64,000 bases of DNA from Pseudomonas sp. S04 (GTDB lineage Bacteria > Pseudomonadota > Gammaproteobacteria > Pseudomonadales > Pseudomonadaceae): NCBI RefSeq assembly GCF_009834545.1, contig NZ_CP019427.1, forward strand, positions 5,028,001 through 5,092,000, read 5' to 3'. The stretch's first letter is position 1, and every line of letters starts with the position of its first letter. Under the pieces are notes generated by a model that saw only the letters and a list, made by a program, of their open reading frames with translations, was not told the DNA's origin and made no database searches. Both the position numbers and the translations under genes were made by a program. Positions 43,514 through 51,989 of this stretch are shown one piece after another.

Positions 43514-44140
43514 TTACATAGTCCCCATCAGATAAACAACGGTGAATACGCAGATCCACACGACGTCCAGGAAGTGCCAGAACAGGCTCAGGCAGCTCAG
43601 ACGGGTCTTGTTGGTCGCCGTCAGGCCGTTTTTCTGCACCTGGTACATCATGATCGCCATCCAGATCAGACCGCTGGTCACGTGCAGACCGTGGGTACCG
43701 ACCAGGGTGAAGAACCCGGACAGGAAGCCGGAACGGCTAGGGCCGTAGCCTTCGGAGATCAGCAGGTGGAACTCGTTGATCTCCATGGCGATAAAGCCGG
43801 CGCCGAACATGAAGGTCATGGCCAACCAGCCCAGGACCTGGCTCTTCTTGCCCTTGAACAACGCCAGCATGGCGAAGCCGTAGGTGATCGAACTGAACAG
43901 CAGCAGAGCGGTTTCGCCCAGTACATACGGCAGTTCGAAGATGTCGTGGCCCGACGGGCCACCGGCGACGTTGTTTACCAGTACCGCGTATACCGCGAAG
44001 ATCGACGCAAACAGGATGCAGTCGGTCATCAGGTAGAGCCAGAAGCCGTATACGGTCATCTCGCCCGAGTCGTGGTGATGGTCATCATGCCCATGTCCAT
44101 CGACATGGGTGTGTCCAGCATTGGTCACTAAGTTCGACAT
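43514..44140 (-). CDS. cyoC: Cytochrome o ubiquinol oxidase subunit III
   Basis: 208 residues, five membrane helices, subunit III fold ([20 protein letters not shown], then [18 protein letters not shown] and [18 protein letters not shown]). His-rich N-terminus as in pseudomonads. Starts 3 bp after cyoB. Confidence 0.96.
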   Translation of the reverse strand: MSNLVTNAGHTHVDGHGHDDHHHDSGEMTVYGFWLYLMTDCILFASIFAVYAVLVNNVAGGPSGHDIFELPYVLGETALLLFSSITYGFAMLALFKGKKSQVLGWLAMTFMFGAGFIAMEINEFHLLISEGYGPSRSGFLSGFFTLVGTHGLHVTSGLIWMAIMMYQVQKNGLTATNKTRLSCLSLFWHFLDVVWICVFTVVYLMGTM

Positions 44141-44143
44141 GGT

Positions 44144-46174
44144 TTAAGCCTGTTCCAACGAGGTTTCAACACGGGTGGCGGTGGCTGGAACTTTCCCGGC
44201 CGCTACCAGACGCTTGTGCTGCTCGGCTTCGATGCGCTCGATCACGTCGACCGGCACCATATAGCCCTGATCATCACGCGCAGCGTGGATCACGAAGTAC
44301 ACCACGGTGCCGACCAGACCGAAGGCGGCCAGCCACCAGATGTGCCAGATCATCGCGAAACCGAACACTGTCAACAGTGCGCCCATGACCACACCGGTGG
44401 CGGTGTTGTTTGGCATGTGGATCGGTTCGTAACGGCTTGGCGCCTGGTACGCAGTACCGTTTTCCTTGGCTTCGGTGAACGGATCGATCACATCGGCTTT
44501 TGGCAGTACGGCGAAGTTGTAGAACGGTGGTGGCGAGGAGGTCGACCATTCCAGGGTGTGGGCATTCCACGGGTCACCGTGTTCGCACATGTTTTCTGGC
44601 TTGTTGCGATCACGCACGCTGACGTACAGCTGGATCAACTGGCAGGCGATGCCGACAGCGATCATCACGGCGCCGAACATGGCGACGTACAGGTACGGCA
44701 CCCATTCCGGGTTGGTGGTGGCGTTCAGGCGACGGGTCATGCCCATGAAGCCCAGGACGTAGAGCGGCATGAATGCGACGAAGAAGCCGGTGATCCAGAA
44801 CCAGAATGCAGCCTTGCCCCAGCCTTCGTGCAGCTTGAAGCCGAACGCTTTCGGGAAGTAGAAGCCAAAACCTGCGATGTAGCCGAACACGGCGCCGCCG
44901 ATGATCACGTTGTGGAAGTGCGCGATCACGAACAGGCTGTTGTGCAGGACGAAGTCAGCACCCGGGATGGCCAGCAGTACGCCGGTCATGCCGCCGATGG
45001 CGAAGGTCACCATGAAGCCCAGGGTCCACAGCACTTGGCTGGTGAAACGCAGGCGGCCCTGGTAGATGGTGAACAGCCAGTTGAATAGCTTCACACCCGT
45101 GGGGATCGAAATCAGCATCGTCGCCAGGCCGAAGAAGGCGTTGACGCTGGCACCCGAACCCATGGTGAAGAAGTGGTGCAGCCAGACCATGAAGCCGAGG
45201 ATCGAGATCGCGCCCGAAGCGTAGATCATCGAGTGGTGGCCGAACAGTTTCTTGCCAGTGAAGGTCGAGATGACTTCGGAGAAGATCCCGAACGCCGGCA
45301 GAATCAGGATGTACACCTCGGGGTGACCCCAGGCCCAGAACAGGTTGACGTACATCATCGGATTGCCACCAAGTTCATTGGTGAAAATGTGGAAATCCAT
45401 GTAACGGTCAAGCGTCAGCAGTGCCAGGGTAGCGGTCAGGATCGGGAACGAAGCGACGATCAGGACGTTGGCCCAGGTGCAGGTCCAGGTGAAGATCGGC
45501 ATGTCCATCAGCTTCATGCCCGGGGTACGCATTTTCAGCACGGTAGCCAGGAAGTTGACCCCCGTCAGCGTCGTACCTAGCCCGGATAGCTGTAGCGCCC
45601 AGATGTAGTAATCCATCCCCACGCCCGGACTGTATTGCAGGCCCGACAGCGGCGGATAGGCAACCCAACCGGTCTTGGCGAATTCGCCAACGCCCAGGGA
45701 CAGGTTGATCAGCACCACGCCGGAAACCAGCAACCAGAAGCTCAAGGAGTTCAGGAACGGGAAGGCAACGTCACGCGCGCCGATCTGCAGCGGCACTGCA
45801 AGGTTCATCAGGCCGGTGAAGAATGGCATCGCCATGAAGATGATCATGATCACACCGTGAGCGGTGAAGATCTGGTCATAGTGTTCAGGAGGCAGGTAGC
45901 CCGGCGAACCCTCGGTGGCCATGGCCAACTGGGTACGCATCATGATGGCGTCGGCAAAACCGCGCAGCAGCATGACCATGGCGACGATGATGTACATCAC
46001 GCCAATTTTCTTGTGGTCGACCGAGGTCAACCACTCGGTCCACAGGTAGGTCCACTTCTTGAAGTAGGTGATTGCAGCGAACAGCGCCAGACCACCGAGC
46101 GCGATCATGGCGATGGTAATCATCACGATCGGTTCGTGGAACGGGACCGCTTCCCAACTTAATTTACCAAACAT
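44144..46174 (-). CDS. cyoB: Cytochrome o ubiquinol oxidase subunit I
   Basis: 676 residues, the catalytic haem-copper subunit. Ligand motifs are present: [19 protein letters not shown] with the low-spin haem His, [17 protein letters not shown] with the CuB His-Tyr pair, WLHHFFTMG, and [13 protein letters not shown] with the haem ligands. It reduces O2 to water with ubiquinol and pumps protons. Length matches the E. coli protein. Confidence 0.97.
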   Translation of the reverse strand: MFGKLSWEAVPFHEPIVMITIAMIALGGLALFAAITYFKKWTYLWTEWLTSVDHKKIGVMYIIVAMVMLLRGFADAIMMRTQLAMATEGSPGYLPPEHYDQIFTAHGVIMIIFMAMPFFTGLMNLAVPLQIGARDVAFPFLNSLSFWLLVSGVVLINLSLGVGEFAKTGWVAYPPLSGLQYSPGVGMDYYIWALQLSGLGTTLTGVNFLATVLKMRTPGMKLMDMPIFTWTCTWANVLIVASFPILTATLALLTLDRYMDFHIFTNELGGNPMMYVNLFWAWGHPEVYILILPAFGIFSEVISTFTGKKLFGHHSMIYASGAISILGFMVWLHHFFTMGSGASVNAFFGLATMLISIPTGVKLFNWLFTIYQGRLRFTSQVLWTLGFMVTFAIGGMTGVLLAIPGADFVLHNSLFVIAHFHNVIIGGAVFGYIAGFGFYFPKAFGFKLHEGWGKAAFWFWITGFFVAFMPLYVLGFMGMTRRLNATTNPEWVPYLYVAMFGAVMIAVGIACQLIQLYVSVRDRNKPENMCEHGDPWNAHTLEWSTSSPPPFYNFAVLPKADVIDPFTEAKENGTAYQAPSRYEPIHMPNNTATGVVMGALLTVFGFAMIWHIWWLAAFGLVGTVVYFVIHAARDDQGYMVPVDVIERIEAEQHKRLVAAGKVPATATRVETSLEQA

Positions 46175-46177
46175 CGT

Positions 46178-47113
46178 TTACTCCTCTGCCCCGGCAGCTG
46201 AATGCGATTCCATGTCCGTAGCGGCCACTTCTTTCTCTTTCTTCTCGTGCTTGACCTTCGGACCCGGTTTCATCCCTTCGTACTTGTCGACGATGATCTG
46301 GAACAGGTTCGGCGTAACCGAGGAGTAGAGCTCGACTGGGTTGTTCTGGCTCTGCTTGGAAAGGGCTGCGTATTCAGCTTGTTCAAGCTGTTTAGGTGCC
46401 TTTTTGACTTCGCTTACCCAGGCGTCGAACTCTTCCTGGGTGGTGGCGATTGCCTTGAATTTCATACCGGTGAAACCAGCGCCGCTGTAGTTGGCGGAGA
46501 TACCGTCCATTTCAGCGTTCTGGTTGGCGATCAGGTGCAGCTTGGTCTGCATGCCCGCCATCGCGTAGATCTGGCCGCCCAGGCCCGGGATGAAGAACGA
46601 GTTCATCACGGCGTCCGAGGTCACCTTGAAGTTGATTGGCGTGTGCGCCGGGAACACGATCTTGTTGACCGTGGCGATGCCTTGTTCCGGGTAGATGAAC
46701 AGCCACTTCCAGTCCAGCGCGACCACTTCGATGGTCACAGGCTTAACGTCGGACTCCAGCGGACGGTACGGGTCCAGGGCGTGGGTCGATTTGTAGGTGA
46801 CGTAACCCAGGGCAATGATGATCAGAACCGGGACAGCCCACACTGCGATTTCGATCTTGGTGGAGTGGTTCCACTTAGGCGTGTAGGTGGCGCTGGTGTT
46901 GGACGCACGGTACTTCCAGGCGAACAGGAAGGTCATGACGATGACCGGAACCACGACCAGGAGCATCAGCAGCGTTGCGGTGATGATCAGGTTTCGCTCG
47001 TCCAGGCCGACCTGGCCCTTGGGATCGAGCAAGGTCATGTTGCAGCCTCCCAGCAACAGCGTGCCGAGCAGCGGCAATAAGCCTAGTAGTCTGGGGTACC
47101 TGTTTTTACTCAT
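46178..47113 (-). CDS. cyoA: Cytochrome o ubiquinol oxidase subunit II
   Basis: 311 residues with a lipoprotein signal ([13 protein letters not shown]), two membrane helices and a cupredoxin-like domain that has lost the CuA ligands, as usual for quinol oxidases. The ATG giving [11 protein letters not shown] was chosen over an in-frame start 54 bp upstream. First gene of the operon. Confidence 0.95.
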   Translation of the reverse strand: MSKNRYPRLLGLLPLLGTLLLGGCNMTLLDPKGQVGLDERNLIITATLLMLLVVVPVIVMTFLFAWKYRASNTSATYTPKWNHSTKIEIAVWAVPVLIIIALGYVTYKSTHALDPYRPLESDVKPVTIEVVALDWKWLFIYPEQGIATVNKIVFPAHTPINFKVTSDAVMNSFFIPGLGGQIYAMAGMQTKLHLIANQNAEMDGISANYSGAGFTGMKFKAIATTQEEFDAWVSEVKKAPKQLEQAEYAALSKQSQNNPVELYSSVTPNLFQIIVDKYEGMKPGPKVKHEKKEKEVAATDMESHSAAGAEE

Positions 47114-47772
47114 CTCACGACCTCTAAAGCAGCTTGCGCAATGCAGTTGGGTTTCGATCGCCAACACTTCACCCTGCCAAGGGTTGGCATTTTTCTTGGA
47201 TTGAATAAGGGCTTGCCCGTCACGCGTTAAACGCTGATTGACACATCCTGGGCCAGCGGTGAGTTCTTATTCGAATTCGTGGTCAAAGGCCTTGTTACAG
47301 ACCAATTCCATTTGGTGCGGATAATTGGAAAGGCACCGACACCTGGGGTCGCACGAAGCTATCGAACCGCTCCTCGACCACCCTTCTCTGCTCAGGGGTG
47401 AGCAGTGCCGGAATTTCAGTGCGGGCGATTGTAGATATGTAACGTTTTATAAACCATGTCTCATCTCGAAATAATTTTTATCGGATACGGCAACAATCAT
47501 TAACCAATCCTGTAAAGATTGCCGATTTTATCGCGATTCATTCTCAACAAGAACCCCAAAAATTGTAGGCCTACTGTGCGCAGTTCAGACAGCTTCCAGG
47601 CCCCAGCTCGGTCCGCCATGCTCGCCAAAGCCCCCTTTTCACAAGGCCTGTGGCGATTCGCCGAAGCCTGTTAAAACTGCCTGTCGCGGCATTCTTGCTG
47701 GCTTTTGGCCAAGACCGGTGCCGGGCAGATCTTTGTATCTTTTCATGCCAAAACACGAAGCTTGAAATGAGT

Positions 47773-47803
47773 TGCGACACTTGAGCTGTGACAACATGTC
47801 GCA
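47773..47803. promoter_or_regulatory. Dyad TGCGACA-N17-TGTCGCA
   Basis: Perfect 7-bp arms 17 bp apart, about 660 bp upstream of cyoA and 130 bp from the dsbB stop. Could be a regulator site; no regulator is identified. Confidence 0.4.
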
Positions 47804-47863
47804 CACTCGCCGCACCCTCGATTGCCCCACATCACGAACTTTTTACTGGCGCGCTGAAACGTC

Positions 47864-47901
47864 AAACGCCCCGGCCTCTTTCGAGGACCAGGGCGTTTTT
47901 T
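47864..47901. terminator. Bidirectional terminator after dsbB
   Basis: AAACGCCC/GGGCGTTT outer stem with an inner CCTC/GAGG stem; six T on the plus side, a weaker T tract on the minus side. It lies 30 bp after the dsbB stop. Confidence 0.7.
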
Positions 47902-47931
47902 GTGCAACGACGGTGGTTGAGGGTGTCGGCC

Positions 47932-48441
47932 TCAGTTCAGCTGTTTGCGGTTGCGCGAAACCAGCAGCGGCACCAGGACCACGGTCAGGACGAAGGCCAC
48001 CAGGGCCCATTGCGCCAGCGACAGGCCAAGGATCGGCGGATAAGGCGTGGAGCAGAAACCGTCGACCTGGAAGCCCAGCGGGAAGATCTTCGCCAGTGGC
48101 AAACCATCGACAATCGGCTGCAGCACATCAATACCGCAGCTCACCGATGGATAGAACTGGGTGTAGACGTGATGGGCCGCGGTGCCCGCCCCTGCCAGGG
48201 CAAAGATCACCACCAGGGTCTCGAACACCGTGATGCTGCGTCGGGTGCGCATGGCCGCGCCGGCGAACGCACTGAGAGCGATCAGCAGCAATGCATAACG
48301 CTGCAGGATGCACAGTGGGCACGGGGCTTCGCCCAGCACGATCTGCATGTACAGCGCGCCCCCGATCAGCGCCAGGCAGATGATGCCCAACAACACCAGA
48401 AAGCGCCGCTCACGGCCCAGGCGCATCGAATCCTCGTTCAT
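47932..48441 (-). CDS. dsbB: Disulfide bond formation protein B
   Basis: 169 residues with four membrane helices. It re-oxidises DsbA and passes electrons to quinone. The first-loop cysteines CPLC and the second periplasmic loop Cys pair (SVSCGIDVLQ and DGFCSTPYP) are present. The start MNEDSMRLGRERR was chosen; one 18 bp upstream is possible. It stands upstream of the cyo operon on the same strand but with its own terminator. Confidence 0.93.
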   Translation of the reverse strand: MNEDSMRLGRERRFLVLLGIICLALIGGALYMQIVLGEAPCPLCILQRYALLLIALSAFAGAAMRTRRSITVFETLVVIFALAGAGTAAHHVYTQFYPSVSCGIDVLQPIVDGLPLAKIFPLGFQVDGFCSTPYPPILGLSLAQWALVAFVLTVVLVPLLVSRNRKQLN

Positions 48442-48459
48442 TCCCGTTTCCTTCGTCAT

Positions 48460-48999
48460 AAATCAGGCTATGGCCGCCAGTTTACACGCCAGGCGTGCGT
48501 ATGCAGCACGTGGCGTGGTATCGGACCTTTCGCTGGGAATTAACGGTGGAGGGTATTAACAGCGGATTAACCCGTGGAATCTGTGTTGACGCGCATGACG
48601 CCATCGCGAGCAAGCTCGCACAGTGAATCTGTGGGACCAGGCCAGGCGGCGCTCCGCTTGCCCGGGATGGCGGTGGGTCAGGGGGCATAAATGTTGGCTA
48701 TGCCGGCCTCATCGCGGGCAAGCCCGCTCCCACAAAGATACTCCAACGCAGGAAAGCAGGCCGACCGGCAGGTCGCCGTGCTTTTGCTCTTGATCCACCC
48801 GCCCCATCGGCAGGCTGAGCGAAGGTGTCCATCAGGGGGGAGGCGCGGAGCGCCGTGCGGCGAAGCCGCATACATCGAGAGGAGGTGCAGCGAAGCAAAC
48901 CGGAGGCGATGCCCCCGGATGGATACCGTAGCGAGGGGCCGAACGCCTGGGGCAAAGACCTTTGGTTACTTTGGGGCGTTTGCCAAAGTGACCCGCCGT
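48460..48999. repeat. Gene-free repeat region between dsbB and IS copy 3
   Basis: REP sequences at about 48602-48622 (gcgagcaagctcgcac) and 48712-48736 (inverted REP), then from about 48797 the same block of roughly 200 bp as at 40497, ending at the IS target. This copy lacks about 22 bp present in the 40497 copy (around 48930). No gene is supported. Confidence 0.8.
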
Positions 49000-49031
49000 T
49001 GAACTGCCCCCCGAAAGTTGGACAGGGGACG

Positions 49032-49856
49032 CTATTGATTTAATGCCTGGGTCCGAAATTGTACCGGGCTCAAGCCATTCAGTCTGAGGCTTATGCGGTC
49101 TTGGTTGTAGTAGGCGATGTAATCCTCTATGCCTGATGCCAGCTGCTCCACACTCTCAAATGATTCCAGATAGAAAAACTCGCTCTTGAGCGTGCCGAAA
49201 AAGCTTTCCATGGCGGCATTGTCCAAGCAATTACCCTTGCGCGACATGCTCTGCTCGATGCTCTTTTCGGCCAGCATGTGTCGGTAGGTAGGCTGCCTGT
49301 ACTGCCAACCCTGGTCAGAGTGCAGTATCGGTTTGTCCCCTTGATTCAGTCGCCCGAAGGCCTTTTCCAGCATCGTCGAAACCATCCTGAACTCGGGACG
49401 TCGGTTGATCTGGTAAGCCAGGATCTCGCCGTTGTACAAATCCATGAGAGGCGAAAGAAACAGTTTCTGCCCCTTCACCTTGAACTCCGTCACGTCGGTT
49501 GCCCATTTCTGGTTAGGGGCTTCTGCCTTAAATTCGCGCTTTAGTAGATCAGGCGCAACAAGCCCTTCAGCACCTCGGTAAGAGCGATATTTCTTCACTT
49601 TGACCAACGACTTGAGGCCCATCATCTGCATCAGCCGATGCACCTTCTTGTGATTGATCAACTCACCACTGTTTCCAAGGGTTGCGGTGATACGGCGGTA
49701 GCCGTAACGCCCCTTATGCCCGTGATAGACGCTGCGGATGCGATCTTTAAGGTCGGCATGCTTGTCGGTTAGCAGTGTTTTGCTTTGATAATAGAAGGTA
49801 CTGCGTGCAAGTCCCGCAGCACGTAGCAACAGAGCAAGTGGATACTCATGCCTCAA
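49032..49856 (-). CDS. IS3-family transposase OrfB (copy 3)
   Basis: Identical protein to the other two OrfB copies; intact DDE core. Confidence 0.93.
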   Translation of the reverse strand: MRHEYPLALLLRAAGLARSTFYYQSKTLLTDKHADLKDRIRSVYHGHKGRYGYRRITATLGNSGELINHKKVHRLMQMMGLKSLVKVKKYRSYRGAEGLVAPDLLKREFKAEAPNQKWATDVTEFKVKGQKLFLSPLMDLYNGEILAYQINRRPEFRMVSTMLEKAFGRLNQGDKPILHSDQGWQYRQPTYRHMLAEKSIEQSMSRKGNCLDNAAMESFFGTLKSEFFYLESFESVEQLASGIEDYIAYYNQDRISLRLNGLSPVQFRTQALNQ

Positions 49857-50395
49857 TCCTTGGACGGACTGCGTTTTTTTGGCTGCGCAGTACGGGGATC
49901 CGCTTGGATTAAGGCATCGAGCTTTTTTAGATAGGCATTCTCCGCGCGCAGATAGGCCAGTTCTGCGAGCATTTGTTCAGAGGTCAGCTCTGCGTCCGCA
50001 GGAAGAACAGGACTTGCTTTGGGTTGCCTAGAAGGTTTGCGGGGCATGCTGGACTCTTTAAGACGATGCGGTTGTAGTGCTTCTACACCGCCTTCATCGT
50101 ACAGCTTTCGCCACTGCCTGATACTACTTGGACCACGGATATCAAACCGTATACAGGCCTGTTGGTCCGACAGTCCATCTTGTTCGATGCACTGCAAAAC
50201 CTTCAATTTAAACTGGGCATCGTAATGGCTGTACTTGGCAATCAAGCCAGAGGCACCGTGTTTTTCAAAACCCTTGATCCAGCGCCGCAGCAGCGATGGA
50301 CTCAAGCCATGCTTGAGGGCCACCTCATGAACGCTACTGGCAGACAAACACTCTTCAATCAGTGATTGCTTGAGTGCTAGGTTGTATTTCGTCAT
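49853..50395 (-). CDS. IS3-family transposase OrfA (copy 3)
   Basis: Identical protein to the other two OrfA copies; same A7 frameshift run near its end. Confidence 0.93.
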   Translation of the reverse strand: MTKYNLALKQSLIEECLSASSVHEVALKHGLSPSLLRRWIKGFEKHGASGLIAKYSHYDAQFKLKVLQCIEQDGLSDQQACIRFDIRGPSSIRQWRKLYDEGGVEALQPHRLKESSMPRKPSRQPKASPVLPADAELTSEQMLAELAYLRAENAYLKKLDALIQADPRTAQPKKRSPSKD

Positions 50396-50589
50396 GGAAC
50401 ACCCTCCCGAGGGGTCAGGTGTCCAACATTCGGGGGGCAGTTCACGTAAGGGCGGAACCATTAGCCGCCACAACCGCAGCAATGGATATACCTCAAATCC
50501 AAGATCAAAAGATCACAACCTTCAGCAGCTCCCACAGACCCTCAACACCATAGAATCTCCCACAATTGACCTTGCCTCGACTAAAGACT

Positions 50590-50616
50590 GGTGGAAGCGA
50601 GCCTGCCCGCGATAGG
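50590..50616. repeat. Degenerate REP sequence beside hmp
   Basis: ggtggaagcgagcctgcccg resembles the REP core of this genome. It lies in the gap between IS copy 3 and the hmp stop; nothing else is recognised in that gap. Confidence 0.55.
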
Positions 50617-50650
50617 GGCGACTCGGTCTGACCAAATCGCCCCTTTGCCG

Positions 50651-51832
50651 TTACTCCAGCGCCGCAGCCGGCCCAAAGAACTCGTAACGGCTCTGGCTCT
50701 CTGGCACACCCAACGCCTTGAGGTGACGCTTGATCGCCGCCATGAAACCCTTGGGCCCCAGGAAGTAGGCATCCAGGTCCCGTTGCTCGGGCAACCAGTT
50801 GCCCAACTGCTCCTGGCTCAGCAACCCGACCTGGTCAGCCGCCGGGCTGACCCCGTCATCTTCGGCGTAGCAGTAGAAGCGCTTGAGTTGCGGATGACGC
50901 GCGGCCAGGGCGTCGATCCAGTCACGGAAGGCATGCACCCCGCCGTTGCGCGCGCAATGGATAAAGTGCACCGGCCGCTCGGTTGCCAGGGCCGCTTCGA
51001 GCATGGCCAGGGTCGGGGTGATGCCCACCCCGCCGCTGATCAGCACTAGCGGCTTGTCGCTGGCCGTCAGGGTAAAGTCGCCAGCAGGCGGGAACAGCTC
51101 GATGCGGGCGCCGACCTGGAACTGGTCATGCAGGTAATTCGAAGCGCGGCCGCCGGCTTCGCGCTTGACGCTGATGCGGTACTGGCCGTCGGTACCCAGG
51201 GACGACAGCGAGTAGTTGCGACGAATCTCTTCACCGTCCAGCAGCAGCTTCATGCCGATGTACTGGCCTGGCTCTGCGGCAAGGATCGGGCCCTTGTCCG
51301 CGGGTTCAAAGTAGAACGAGGTGATTTCCGCGCTCTCCTCGACCCGCTGGGCCAGGATGAACTCGCGCGCCCCGCGCCAACCGCCGACAGCTTCGGCTTT
51401 CTGGTCGTAGATCGCGGCTTCGGCACCGATCAGGATCTCAGCCAGTTGGCCATAGGCCGCGCCCCAGGCATTCATCACTTCGGGCGTGGCGATCTCGTCA
51501 CCGAGCACTTCACTGATGGCGCGCAACAGGCAGCTGCCAACAATCGGATAGTGCTCAGGAAGAATCTGCAGGGCCACATGCTTGTTGATGATCTTCGCCA
51601 CCAGATCGCCCAACTGGTCGAGCTGGTCGATGTGCCGGGCGTACATCAGCACGCCATTGGCCAGGGCCCGGGGCTGGTCGCCGCTGGCCTGGTGCGCCTG
51701 GTTGAACAGCGGGCGCACTTGCGGGTATTCGCTGAGCATCATGCGGTAAAAGTGGGTGATCAGGGCTTCACCACCGCTTTCCAGCAGTGGCACAGTGGAT
51801 TTGACGATGGCACGGTCTTGAGCGCTAAGCAT
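50651..51832 (-). CDS. hmp: Flavohaemoglobin, nitric oxide dioxygenase
   Basis: 393 residues. An N-terminal globin domain (1-140) with the proximal His in INKHVALQILPEHYPIVG, an FAD-binding domain with RRNYSLSS, and a NAD-binding domain with ISGGVGITPTLAMLEA and YFLGPKGFM. It converts NO and O2 to nitrate. It is divergent from norR, with NorR-type sites and a sigma-54-like promoter in the 157-bp gap, so NO-dependent induction is expected. Confidence 0.96.
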   Translation of the reverse strand: MLSAQDRAIVKSTVPLLESGGEALITHFYRMMLSEYPQVRPLFNQAHQASGDQPRALANGVLMYARHIDQLDQLGDLVAKIINKHVALQILPEHYPIVGSCLLRAISEVLGDEIATPEVMNAWGAAYGQLAEILIGAEAAIYDQKAEAVGGWRGAREFILAQRVEESAEITSFYFEPADKGPILAAEPGQYIGMKLLLDGEEIRRNYSLSSLGTDGQYRISVKREAGGRASNYLHDQFQVGARIELFPPAGDFTLTASDKPLVLISGGVGITPTLAMLEAALATERPVHFIHCARNGGVHAFRDWIDALAARHPQLKRFYCYAEDDGVSPAADQVGLLSQEQLGNWLPEQRDLDAYFLGPKGFMAAIKRHLKALGVPESQSRYEFFGPAAALE

Positions 51833-51880
51833 AAGGGGATGAACTCCTGAACGACTGCTTTTAATGGATTACCCTTTGGG

Positions 51881-51898
51881 TATCAGTTTCCATGCCAA
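51881..51898 (-). promoter_or_regulatory. Candidate sigma-54 promoter of hmp
   Basis: On the minus strand TTGGCAT (51892-51898) is a good -24 element; the -12 part reads CTGAT rather than TTGC, so the match is imperfect. Its position about 50 bp before the hmp start fits a NorR-activated promoter. Confidence 0.5.
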
Positions 51899-51938
51899 GA
51901 ATTAAATCGTTATAAATCAATGGTTTGATTAATATGTA

Positions 51939-51975
51939 GTCATAACGACCCTTGGGGTTTTATAGTCACCTCGAC
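51939..51975. promoter_or_regulatory. Two NorR-type binding sites
   Basis: GTCATAACGAC (51939-51949) and GTCACCTCGAC (51965-51975) both fit the GT-N7-AC pattern bound by NorR. They lie between the norR start and the -24 element of hmp, upstream of that promoter as needed for an enhancer protein. Confidence 0.6.
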
Positions 51976-51989
51976 TACATGGAGTCAAT

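Larger units (their letters stand above)
47114..47931. other. 818-bp gene-free region between cyoA and dsbB
   Basis: The cyoA leader/promoter region, including an AT-rich stretch at about 47435-47570 that may contain the cyo promoter, a dyad at 47773-47803 and a terminator at 47864-47901. A 77-codon minus-strand frame at 47571-47804 exists but has no convincing start site or protein features. No clear TTGAT-N4-ATCAA box was found. Confidence 0.6.
49000..50444 (-). mobile_element. IS3-family (IS150-type) insertion sequence, copy 3
   Basis: 1445 bp, same ends, same orientation as copy 2, CGT duplication at 48997-48999 and 50445-50447. With copy 2 it brackets cyoABCDE and dsbB. Confidence 0.95.

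Noticed and set aside
47571..47804. 77-codon minus-strand frame in the cyoA upstream region
   Set aside because: No convincing ribosome-binding site or protein features. Could be reconsidered if RNA or peptide evidence appears.
40729..50444. A proven composite transposon carrying cyoABCDE and dsbB
   Set aside because: The geometry fits, but each IS has its own CGT duplication and similar repeat flanks, which is better explained by two separate insertions at matching targets. These are core genes in Pseudomonas.
51917..51930. ANR box between hmp and norR
   Set aside because: ATCAA-N4-TTGAT is the reverse arrangement of the TTGAT-N4-ATCAA consensus, so it is not an ANR site.
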